Below, piece by piece: positions 5,862-12,834 of a stretch of DNA of 21,512 nt (position 1 is the first letter of the stretch; each line of letters starts with the position of its first letter). The notes under the pieces were generated by a model. That model made no database searches. It was not told the DNA's origin and was given only the letters and a program-made list of their open reading frames with translations. The stretch spans positions 1 through 21,512 of the forward strand of contig CAZFCJ010000064.1 in the NCBI GenBank assembly GCA_964517315.1, in the 5' to 3' direction. Position numbers and translations under genes: made by a program. The DNA is from DASWJQ01 sp964517315. GTDB taxonomy: Bacteria > Chloroflexota > Anaerolineae > Anaerolineales > E44-bin32.

Positions 5862-7040
5862 ATGACCGGTATTGAACTTTCATCGAACGGACACGACCTC
5901 AATCACGAGGAGATCCTGCGCTACTCCCGGCACCTGTTGATGCCGGAAGTGGGCGTCGAGGGCCAGAAGAAACTGCGGGCGGCGTCGGTGCTCGTGATCG
6001 GAACGGGCGGCCTTGGGTCGCCGGTGGCCATGTACCTGGCCGCGGCCGGGGTCGGCCGTATCGGCCTGGTCGACTACGATGAAGTCGACTTCACCAATCT
6101 GCAGCGCCAGATCATCCACGGGACGGCGCGGCTCGGCGACCGCAAGGTGGATTCCGCCAAAGAGCGGCTGCTCGACATCAACCCCGACGTGCAGGTCGAC
6201 CTGTACGACGAGCCGTTCACTTCGGAGAACGCATTCCGCATTGCCGAGCCGTACGATTTGATCATCGACGGTACGGACAACTTCCCGACCCGCTACCTGG
6301 TCAACGACGTCTGCGTGATGACCCACAAGCCGAACGTGTACGGATCGATCTTCCGCTTCGAAGGTCAGGTCAGCGTGTTCTGGGGAGAGCACGGGCCCTG
6401 CTACCGCTGCCTGTTCCCCGAACCGCCACCGCCGGGGCTGGTCCCCTCCTGCGCCGAAGGCGGCGTGTTCGGAGTGCTTCCGGGCACCATCGGCACGTTG
6501 CAGGCCACCGAAGCGCTCAAATTGATCTTGGATCGGGGCGAGCCGCTCATCGGCGAACTGCTCCTGTACGACGCGCTGAGCATGAGCTTCGACAGAGTGC
6601 GGCTGCGCAAGAACCCCGACTGCAAGGTGTGTTCCGACGATCCCGAGATCACCGAGCTGATCGATTACGAAGCCTTCTGTGGCGTTCCCAGCCACGATCG
6701 ATCGGAGAGCCACCTGGATGATCAATGGGAGATCGACCCTGGCGAACTGGCCGAGCGGCTGGAAGGCGGCGAGAACATCCGGCTGATCGACGTGCGTGAA
6801 CCGCACGAGCTGGAGATCTCACACATCGAAGGGGCGGACCTCATGCCGCTCGGTGAGCTCGCCTCCCACCTGAACGAGCTCGACAGCGCCGAGGAGATCG
6901 TGCTCTTCTGCAAGACGGGCAGCCGCTCAGCCCGGGCCCTCGAACTGCTCGCCGGCGCCGGCTTCCGCAAGCTGAAGAACCTGAGGGGCGGTATCAACGC
7001 CTGGGCCCGCCAGGTGGACGAATCCCAGCCGGTGTATTGA
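5862..7040 (+). CDS. moeZ: Adenylyltransferase/sulfurtransferase MoeZ (ThiF/MoeB + rhodanese)
   Basis: This 392-aa E1-like enzyme adenylates the C-terminal glycine of ubiquitin-like sulfur carriers and sulfurates it. The N-terminal ThiF/MoeB domain (about 15-260) has the ATP loop GTGGLGSP (47-54), NLQRQIIH (79-86), the DGTDN strand (136-140) and a zinc site formed by C180/C183 and C254/C257. The rhodanese domain (about 288-388) has active-site C350 in CKTGSRS. ATG 5862 follows GGGGAGGAGA; an upstream in-frame extension to 5820 would run through the hairpin and is unlikely. In mycobacteria MoeZ activates both CysO and MoaD-type carriers. Here it lies in the cysO operon, so CysO is the likely substrate. 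The operon's terminator starts 25 nt after the stop. Confidence 0.95.
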   Translation: MTGIELSSNGHDLNHEEILRYSRHLLMPEVGVEGQKKLRAASVLVIGTGGLGSPVAMYLAAAGVGRIGLVDYDEVDFTNLQRQIIHGTARLGDRKVDSAKERLLDINPDVQVDLYDEPFTSENAFRIAEPYDLIIDGTDNFPTRYLVNDVCVMTHKPNVYGSIFRFEGQVSVFWGEHGPCYRCLFPEPPPPGLVPSCAEGGVFGVLPGTIGTLQATEALKLILDRGEPLIGELLLYDALSMSFDRVRLRKNPDCKVCSDDPEITELIDYEAFCGVPSHDRSESHLDDQWEIDPGELAERLEGGENIRLIDVREPHELEISHIEGADLMPLGELASHLNELDSAEEIVLFCKTGSRSARALELLAGAGFRKLKNLRGGINAWARQVDESQPVY

Positions 7041-7065
7041 TCCCCGCGCGCGCCAGAAAATCAGC

Positions 7066-7103
7066 GCCCCGGCTCACCCAACGAGCCGGGGCTTCTCTTT
7101 TCT
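7066..7103 (+). terminator. Rho-independent terminator of the sulfur operon
   Basis: GCCCCGGCTC (7066-7075), a 7-nt loop and GAGCCGGGGC (7083-7092) form a perfect 10-bp stem. It is followed by the T-rich run TTCTCTTTTCT, 25 nt after the moeZ stop. Confidence 0.92.
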
Positions 7104-7264
7104 AACCGCAGAGAGCGCGGAAAGCGAGTTCTCTATTGTTTCACGTTAGCTGCTATCCCTCCGGGAGCGCCATCCCTTGGAAGCCGCCCTGCCAAGTCTT
7201 GCTCGGTTGACATCGAGCCTATTTCTAATCTCTATCTCCGCGTTCTCTGCGCTCTCTGCGGTTA
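7103..7264. repeat. Inverted pair of GCAGAGA-type intergenic repeats
   Basis: A 16-bp perfect inverted repeat, TAACCGCAGAGAGCGC (7103-7118) and its complement (7249-7264), flanks about 130 nt between two convergent operons. Beyond the core both arms continue imperfectly (GGAAAGCGAG against AGAGAACGCGGAG). The interior holds two small stems (CTTGG/CCAAG near 7178-7200 and GCTCG/CGAGC at 7201-7218) and no credible gene. The layout resembles a miniature inverted-repeat element or two facing copies of a short dispersed repeat. Confidence 0.5.
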
Positions 7265-7273
7265 AACACAAGA

Positions 7274-7290
7274 TTCCGGGAAGTTCGGAA
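7274..7290 (-). terminator. Weak candidate terminator of the ABC operon
   Basis: On the minus strand TTCCG, a 7-nt loop and CGGAA are followed by TCTTGTGTTT, just after the permease stop at 7295. The stem is only 5 bp. The larger inverted repeat further on may contribute. Confidence 0.28.
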
Positions 7291-7294
7291 CAGG

Positions 7295-8251
7295 CTAGGC
7301 GCGGATCTCGCGGCGCTGGAACATAACGTAGCTCACCGCGAACAGGATGATCGTCGCCGCGATCATGCCCGTCAAGTGCGGCCAGATCAGCGCCAGGCTC
7401 TCGCGGAACGGCAGCGGCGTCCCCAGGATCGCACCTTGCAGCTGCGAGGGCAGAACGGGACCCAGCGAGCGCACCGACGGCTGCAGCATGGCGATCACGA
7501 CCTCCGTGTACAGGTTGTTCGGCGCCACCCTCGAGAGCGCGATCTGCAGCTCGGTCTGGGCCACAACCTCCTGTAGGAAGCCGAACTCGATGGGTCTCAC
7601 CGCGGAGGCGACAACGCTGGCGATGATCCCCCAGAAGATGGTGAAGAACAGCCAGACCGCGATGGAGGCCAACGCCGCGGTGGCCGGCTGTCGGAAGACG
7701 ACCGAGAAGGTCATCGCCAGTCCCAACCACACTCCACCGTAAGCGATCGTGGCCGCCAGGAAGACCAGCCCGCGGCCGACCTCCTCGACGCCCGGCGGCA
7801 CACCGAGCATCAACAAGCCGAAACCGGAGACCAGGAGCCAGATGGCGGTGAGCACGACGGCCAGCGTCGCCAATCCCGCCAGATACTTACCCAACAGGAG
7901 CGCGTCGCGGTAGATGGGCTGGGAAAGCACCCGGCTCAGGGTCCTGCGGTTGTATTCGCCGTTGATGGCGTCGAAGCCCAAAGCGATGGCCACCAAAGGC
8001 GTGAGGAACCCGAGGAAGGCGACGAACGCCGGCAGCGGATCGGCCGAGGTGGTGAAAAGCCGCAGGAACAAAAACGGGTCTTGCGCCACGGTGCCTCGGA
8101 GCTCTGTGACCGCCGCGTAGACGGCCCCACCCGCGCTGAGGAACGCCAGCGCTTCCAGAATCGTCATGCGAACGCCGGTCAGGTGATCGGCGGTCTCTTT
8201 GACGAAGACGGGCCAAACCCCCTGCCAGGGCGAACCTTCACGCCGTCGCAT
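7295..8251 (-). CDS. ABC-2 type transporter permease (NosY-like)
   Basis: This 318-aa permease has about six hydrophobic segments (roughly 30-50, 75-92, 121-150, 160-183, 190-215, 290-311). It carries the family hallmark in the first cytosolic loop, DAINGEYNRRTLSRVLSQP followed by RDALLLGKY (residues 94-123), as in NosY/ABC-2 half permeases. With the ATPase encoded just upstream it would form an exporter in the cytoplasmic membrane; the substrate cannot be read from sequence. ATG 8251 (MRRREG) is preferred to a longer upstream frame because it overlaps the ATPase gene by only 14 nt. The short extracytoplasmic helix LLMLGVPPGVEEVGRG is typical of the type. Confidence 0.9.
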   Translation of the reverse strand: MRRREGSPWQGVWPVFVKETADHLTGVRMTILEALAFLSAGGAVYAAVTELRGTVAQDPFLFLRLFTTSADPLPAFVAFLGFLTPLVAIALGFDAINGEYNRRTLSRVLSQPIYRDALLLGKYLAGLATLAVVLTAIWLLVSGFGLLMLGVPPGVEEVGRGLVFLAATIAYGGVWLGLAMTFSVVFRQPATAALASIAVWLFFTIFWGIIASVVASAVRPIEFGFLQEVVAQTELQIALSRVAPNNLYTEVVIAMLQPSVRSLGPVLPSQLQGAILGTPLPFRESLALIWPHLTGMIAATIILFAVSYVMFQRREIRA

Positions 8252-9179
8252 GGACAACCTCCTGTTCGAAATGGTGCGCGTACACCTCATCCAGCCCGGG
8301 TTCCTCGAGGGAAAGCCGCATCACCTCGCCACCGGAGTTCACGACCGCCTTCACGATCTTGGGACGCAGATCTTCGGTCGTGTCGATCACGTAGCGGGAA
8401 TCATCCTCGGTCCGGACTCCGACAACCCCCTCGAGGCCTTCCAGCACCTGTCGGATCCCCTCGCCGCGGGCTTGCAGGTGAATGCGGTAAGCTCCCTCCA
8501 GAACCCGCTGCGCCAGCTCGACCACGCTCCCTTCCAGCGACTTGCGACCGCGGTGGAAAAGCCCAACCCGGTCACAAACCGCCTGCACCTGGTGCAGCAG
8601 GTGAGAGGCCAGCAGGACGGTAATCCCCCGGCTCTTCAGATCCTCGACCAGCCGCAGGAACTGCCGGGCCGCTTCCGGGTCGAGTCCGAGGGTCGGCTCG
8701 TCCAGGATCACCAGTTCAGGCTCTTTGAGCAGCACGTCGGCCAGTCCAAGCCGTTGGCGCATTCCGTGTGAGTATTCACCCACCGGTCTGTCGCCGGCCT
8801 CCGGCAGTCCGACCTCCTCCAGGACCCGTTCGATCCTCTCAGTGGCTTCACCGTCCGGGATGCGGTTGAGGTCGGCGGTGTAGTAGAGATTTTCGCGGCC
8901 GGTGAGCTCATCGTAAAAGCCGACCTGGTCCGGCAAGTACCCCACCCTGGATTTCACATCCAGCGGGCGCCGCGAAGGATCCACGCCCAACACGCTGACC
9001 TCGCCCGCGGAGGGCTCGGTGAGACCGAGCAGCATCAGGATGGTCGTCGTCTTGCCCGAGCCGTTAGGGCCCAGCAGCCCGTATACCTCGCCCTTTGAGA
9101 TGTCAAGGTCGAGGTTGTCGACCGCCACCAGGCCGTTGTACTCCTTTGTCAGCCCACGCGTCTGAATGACATACTCCAT
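8238..9179 (-). CDS. ABC transporter ATP-binding protein
   Basis: This 313-aa ATPase is of the ABC-2/NosF/CcmA type. It has Walker A GPNGSGKT (37-44), a Q-loop region PDQVGFYDELTGREN (83-97), the signature YSHGMRQRL (136-144) instead of canonical LSGGQ, Walker B LVILDEP (156-162) and the switch H193. A C-terminal accessory domain of about 80 residues (from about 225) is common in this exporter class. ATG 9179 is preceded by GGGAGG 8 nt upstream; longer frames into the preceding gene are artefacts. It lies 2 nt after the NEW3 gene and overlaps the permease gene, so all three proteins form one operon and probably one complex. Confidence 0.95.
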   Translation of the reverse strand: MEYVIQTRGLTKEYNGLVAVDNLDLDISKGEVYGLLGPNGSGKTTTILMLLGLTEPSAGEVSVLGVDPSRRPLDVKSRVGYLPDQVGFYDELTGRENLYYTADLNRIPDGEATERIERVLEEVGLPEAGDRPVGEYSHGMRQRLGLADVLLKEPELVILDEPTLGLDPEAARQFLRLVEDLKSRGITVLLASHLLHQVQAVCDRVGLFHRGRKSLEGSVVELAQRVLEGAYRIHLQARGEGIRQVLEGLEGVVGVRTEDDSRYVIDTTEDLRPKIVKAVVNSGGEVMRLSLEEPGLDEVYAHHFEQEVVHATA

Positions 9180-9181
9180 CT

Positions 9182-10330
9182 CTAGCGCCTCCCGAAGCGC
9201 GAGACGGCCAGGGCGACGACGGCCAGCGCGGCGGCGATCAGAACCAGTCCGACCACGCCCCACTGTGTCGAGGTCTGGAGTGTCAGTCGGAAGTCCGCCG
9301 AGCTGGTGGACCCATTCTCGGGACTGGCGCGCACGGTCATCATGTAATCACCGGCCACGGCCTGGTCGGCTGGGGTGATACTGGCGGTGACTTCAATTTG
9401 TTCGCCGGGGCCGAGCTGCTCGAGCACCTGCGGCTCGAACTCGACATTCCACTGCCTGGGCTCCGAGGCGCCCATCTCGATGTTCGAGGCCGGCGCGCTG
9501 CCCTCGTTGACGACTACGATCATCAGCTCGCTCGTTTCGCCGCTGGTGACGTTGCCGCTCAAGCGGCCGTCCGGACCGGACACGTTCAGTCGAGGCTGAC
9601 CAGTGACGACCGCGGTGAGGTCAAGCGACGCTTCCACACCTTCACCGACCGCCCGGACCGCGATCGGGTACTCGCCCGCCGCCGCGCGGTCTGGTGGATC
9701 GACCGAAATCTGAACGCTCTCGGATTGACCCGCGCTGACGGGCAAGCTGGTCACTTCCTCGCCGCCAAACTGGCGCGAGAACGTCACCCCGAAGTTCTCG
9801 GGTGCATCGGCCTCGAAATTGACGAGCATGTCCTGCCCGGAGTCATTGGTGACCTCGGCCTGGAAATCAAACGAAGAATTGGGCGAGCCGCGCAGGACCG
9901 GCAGTTCGACCGACATCTCGAGCTGGGCTGGGGCCACTTGTCCAACAATCAGGTCAAGCGGCAGGCTGGCCTCACCGGCGCCGGATTCGGCGGTGACTTC
10001 GATTCGGTACGTGCTCTCCGCCGCGTCGTCCGGCACCTCCACCTGCAGGCTCAACGACCGGCTCTCGCCAGGAGCAAGGTACACAGAGCGAACGGCCCGC
10101 CCCCCACCGAGCAGGATCACCTGCCAATCCTGCGGGGCCGACGCCACTTCGACTTCGGCGATCTGCGCCGCCTCCGTCGGGTTGCTTATTTCGACTGATA
10201 TGTTCAGGGACTCACCGACGGAAACGACCTGGGATGGGAACGCCGTCGATAAGACAAGCCCCTCCGCCTCCGCTTGGGCCATGGATAATGTTGCGAACAA
10301 TGCAATGACAACCAGAGCGACGCGTCTCAT
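9182..10330 (-). CDS. Secreted, C-terminally membrane-anchored NEW3-domain protein
   Basis: This 382-aa protein starts with a signal peptide (about 1-22, ending SMAQAEAEG). Three or more beta-sandwich repeats of the NEW3 (NPCBM-associated, COG1470) type follow, at about 22-132, 135-235 and 240-350. Repeated cues are LAPGESRSLSLQVEVP, VSAGQSESVQISVDPP and LGPGEQIEVTASITP, each followed by a D/A-x-A-G-x-Y strand. A single helix at about 357-376 and the end RFGRR anchor it in the membrane. It is first in an operon with an ABC-2 ATPase and permease, so it is probably an extracytoplasmic partner of that exporter or its cargo-handling domain. ATG 10330 has GGAGGAGG 4-6 nt upstream. The cargo is unknown. 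Confidence 0.88.
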   Translation of the reverse strand: MRRVALVVIALFATLSMAQAEAEGLVLSTAFPSQVVSVGESLNISVEISNPTEAAQIAEVEVASAPQDWQVILLGGGRAVRSVYLAPGESRSLSLQVEVPDDAAESTYRIEVTAESGAGEASLPLDLIVGQVAPAQLEMSVELPVLRGSPNSSFDFQAEVTNDSGQDMLVNFEADAPENFGVTFSRQFGGEEVTSLPVSAGQSESVQISVDPPDRAAAGEYPIAVRAVGEGVEASLDLTAVVTGQPRLNVSGPDGRLSGNVTSGETSELMIVVVNEGSAPASNIEMGASEPRQWNVEFEPQVLEQLGPGEQIEVTASITPADQAVAGDYMMTVRASPENGSTSSADFRLTLQTSTQWGVVGLVLIAAALAVVALAVSRFGRR

Positions 10331-10676
10331 CTTTCCTCCTCCGTGTAGGTTGGTGCGCTGATGGCGTTGGTTGAATGAACGCTGACAACTTCCTCTAATA
10401 AAGGGGCAAGATAAGAATGAAGTTAGAGGACGAGCGCCGTGTTGATCGGCATCTTCGACAGGATCCTCATATTCTTTCCGACATTCTTGTCTCAGCGGCC
10501 GAGCACAGCTTCTCGCCTTGTGCAGGCCAGGAGAGGGCCACCGATGCTTCGATAAAGTCCTGCCCTACTCTCAAGCTTACTGTAACCGGGGCCGTGGCCA
10601 AGTATCTGGCTCAGCACCACGAAAAGGTGGCCCCAGCTGCCTAAACGTCTCAGATGTCCTGAACAGATACAATAGC
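10331..10676. other. Divergent intergenic region, no convincing gene
   Basis: This gap lies between the ABC operon (leftward) and trpB (rightward). I see no clear promoter for the ABC operon beyond its Shine-Dalgarno site at 10331-10343. A 75-codon frame (10417-10644, +) starts MKLEDERRVDRHL and has an AAGGGG 11 nt upstream. However, its third-position GC is low compared with the neighbours and it resembles no family I know, so I do not call it a gene. Confidence 0.3.
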
Positions 10677-10706
10677 TTGACATCGTTTTTCAGCCTGCTC
10701 TATACT
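10677..10706 (+). promoter_or_regulatory. Strong sigma70-type promoter of trpB
   Basis: A perfect TTGACA (10677-10682), an 18-nt spacer and TATACT (10701-10706) give a start near 10713 and a leader of about 210 nt. The leader contains small stems (GGTT/AACC at 10808-10819) and a short frame overlapping trpB (see findings). Confidence 0.72.
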
Positions 10707-10924
10707 GGCGCGACCACTTGGAAGCGCCGAAGCCACGTTTGAAAAAGAGAATAAGAAGGCAGGGCGGATCCCGCTCATCTTACTTCCTTGAACGCGCACT
10801 TCTGTGGGTTGGACAACCTTGTACTTCACATGACAGAGACCGAGGAGGTGATCCCACCCGGAGATGACCGCCGGCGCGATGAACATTCTACAATGATTTC
10901 TTTTAGCGGATACGGGAGGGAGAC

Positions 10925-12295
10925 ATGACGGACCAAACCAAATTCGTTCTCGATGAGAGCGAGATGCCGGATGCCTGGTACAACATCAACGCTGACATGC
11001 CGATCGATCCGGGACCGGTCCTGAATCCCCAGACGCAGGAGCCGGCCACACCGGAGTTCCTGTCTGTCCTGTTCACGGAACGATTCATCGGCGAAGCCGT
11101 CAGCACGGAGCGCTACATCTCCATCCCGGGCCCGGTGATGGACGTGTACCGCGTGTGGAGACCGAGTCCGCTCTACCGGGCCCGCCGGCTCGAGAAGGCC
11201 CTCGACACCCCGGCCCACATCTACTACAAATACGAAGGCGTTTCCCCGGTGGGCTCCCATAAGCCCAACACGGCCGTCACCCAAGCGTACTATGCGAAAG
11301 AAGAAGGTGTCTCCGGGCTCACGACCGAGACAGGCGCCGGTCAATGGGGCTCCGCGGTGGCGATGGCCTGCTGCTTCTTCGGTCTGGAAAACGAAGTCTT
11401 TATGGTCCGGGTCTCGTACAACCAGAAGCCGTATCGGCGCATCATCATGGAGTCCTACGGCTCAAATGTAACCCCCAGCCCGTCCGCCGAAACGCGATAC
11501 GGAAAGGGACTTGTGGAGCAAGACCCCGATCACCCCGGCTCTTTGGGGATCGCGATTTCCGAGGCGGTGGAGATGGCGGCGACCTCGAACGGCAGGTACA
11601 AGTACACGATCGGCTCCGTCCTGGGGCCCGTGCTGTTGCATCAAACCATCGTCGGCCTGGAAGCCCAAAAGCAGTTCGAGATGGTCGGGGAGGCGCCCGA
11701 CGTCCTCATCGGGTGCACCGGCGGAGGCAGCAATTTCGCCGGGTTCGCCTTCCCGTTCCTGCGCGACAACCTCACGGCCGGTAAGGACACACGGATCCTC
11801 GCGGTCGAGCCCACAGCGTGCCCGACGCTCACCAAGGGCCTGTACACGTTCGACTACGGCGACTCGGCCCGCATGGCCCCGATTGTGAAGATGCACACGC
11901 TGGGCCATTCGTTCGTGCCGCCAGGGATCCATGCCGGCGGGCTGCGCTACCATGGGATGGCGCCTCATATCTGCGCCCTCTACGATAACGGCGACATCGA
12001 CGCGATGGCGGTGGGCCAGGTCGAGACCTTCGAAGCCGCCGTTCAATTCGCCAAGGCCGAGGGCATCCTGGTCGCACCTGAGACGGCCCATGCCGTCCGG
12101 GCCACGATCGATGAGGCGATCAAAGCCCGCGAAGCGGGTGAGAAACGCGTGATTGCCTTCAACCTGTCCGGTCACGGCCACTTTGACCTGGGCGCGTACG
12201 ACCAATATCTCAAGGGTGAACTCGAGCACTTCGAGTACCCCGAAGACGAGATCAAGATGGCGATGGAGGAGCTGCCACAGGTCGCACCCTCTTGA
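10925..12295 (+). CDS. trpB: TrpB2-type tryptophan synthase beta chain (TrpB-like PLP enzyme)
   Basis: This 456-aa fold-type II PLP enzyme is of the long TrpB2 subfamily (TrpB1 proteins are about 400 aa). The PLP lysine is K113 in GSHKPNTA, the catalytic glutamate is E135 in TETGAGQWG, and the phosphate-binding loop is GGGSN (266-270). The extended N terminus with WYNINADMP is typical of TrpB2. It condenses indole with serine or, as reported for TrpB2 enzymes, O-phosphoserine. No trpA or other trp gene is adjacent, again typical of TrpB2. ATG 10925 has GGGAGGGAG about 5 nt upstream. It has its own promoter 220 nt away, and a hairpin follows 24 nt after the stop, so it appears monocistronic. 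Confidence 0.95.
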   Translation: MTDQTKFVLDESEMPDAWYNINADMPIDPGPVLNPQTQEPATPEFLSVLFTERFIGEAVSTERYISIPGPVMDVYRVWRPSPLYRARRLEKALDTPAHIYYKYEGVSPVGSHKPNTAVTQAYYAKEEGVSGLTTETGAGQWGSAVAMACCFFGLENEVFMVRVSYNQKPYRRIIMESYGSNVTPSPSAETRYGKGLVEQDPDHPGSLGIAISEAVEMAATSNGRYKYTIGSVLGPVLLHQTIVGLEAQKQFEMVGEAPDVLIGCTGGGSNFAGFAFPFLRDNLTAGKDTRILAVEPTACPTLTKGLYTFDYGDSARMAPIVKMHTLGHSFVPPGIHAGGLRYHGMAPHICALYDNGDIDAMAVGQVETFEAAVQFAKAEGILVAPETAHAVRATIDEAIKAREAGEKRVIAFNLSGHGHFDLGAYDQYLKGELEHFEYPEDEIKMAMEELPQVAPS

Positions 12296-12318
12296 GGGTT
12301 ACAGGCTCAAGCTTCAAG

Positions 12319-12341
12319 CGTCGGGCGTGCAGCTCCCGACG
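12319..12341 (+). terminator. Hairpin after trpB, possible transcript end
   Basis: CGTCGGG (12319-12325) and CCCGACG (12335-12341) form a perfect 7-bp stem with a 9-nt loop, 24 nt after the trpB stop. There is no T-run, so it may be a 3'-end stabiliser or a U-less terminator rather than a classic intrinsic terminator. Confidence 0.35.
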
Positions 12342-12740
12342 ACAAGCGCCATGCGGCACAACCGGTTCGCCGCTCGGTCACAGCATTTCCCATCTCCGGG
12401 CCCCAGGGGACACTCTGACAGAGACGTGGAGCGGCCCCTGCGGCCGCACAGCCGTCGGAGCCGGCGCTCGCGAAAGATGAACGGGCCAGCGGGGCCAGGC
12501 GGTTCGCCATTTGGATTGTGGCCACCAGTGTTCAACCTGGTTGACACGGAGCAACATCCCCGTGACGGGGCTTTGGAGCAGCCCCCTCAATGGTAGCGTC
12601 GCGACCCGCCCGCCCAGACCTTCAGGTCCCGGGCGTCGGGCCCTTCGGTTGAACGAGACCGACAAGACTGCCGGCCTTCCGCATCCAAAAACCGCGGCAA
12701 GGAACTCCAACGGGTCAATATAAGGCAGATTGATGCCCCT
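12342..12740. other. Non-coding gap downstream of trpB
   Basis: About 400 nt with no credible gene; overlapping short frames on both strands lack ribosome sites and family resemblance. One structured spot stands out. CCCCG-TGA-CGGGG (12558-12570) overlaps an alternative stem, GGGGCT (12567-12572) with AGCCCC (12580-12585), so the two hairpins are mutually exclusive. I could not match it to a known RNA family. Confidence 0.4.
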
Positions 12741-12791
12741 CCTTTGTGCTCTTGGCGGAGGGCCTTCGTGTCCCTCGTGTCTTTCTGGTTA
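12741..12791. repeat. Degenerate CTTTGTG/CTTCGTG intergenic repeat
   Basis: The stretch has a loose 9-10 nt phase: CCTTTGTG, CTCTTGG, CCTTCGTG, CCCTCGTG, CTTTCTGGTTA. The complement of the element at 18531-18575 has the same order of words and also ends in TGGTT. It sits just before the lipoprotein gene. No open reading frame explains the pattern. Confidence 0.45.
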
Positions 12792-12822
12792 TTCTGGATC
12801 CCGGGCCCCGAGTACCCTCTGT

Positions 12823-12834
12823 TAATATGGGCGC
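12823..12834 (+). promoter_or_regulatory. -10-like box abutting a start codon (leaderless candidate)
   Basis: TAATAT (12823-12828) lies 6 nt before ATG 12835. There is no Shine-Dalgarno sequence between them and no good -35 hexamer. If the box is real, the transcript would begin at or next to the start codon. Confidence 0.33.

Noticed and set aside
4297..5883. 528-codon minus-strand frame across the rhodanese gene
   Set aside because: Antisense shadow of sseA and neighbours; low-complexity Arg/Pro/His composition.
10417..10644. 75-codon frame in the gap before trpB
   Set aside because: Low third-position GC compared with neighbours, weak ribosome site and no family resemblance.
10804..10833. 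GTG-initiated 9-codon frame with one Trp codon, a possible trp leader peptide
   Set aside because: Only one Trp codon, no ribosome site and no terminator or antiterminator pair nearby.
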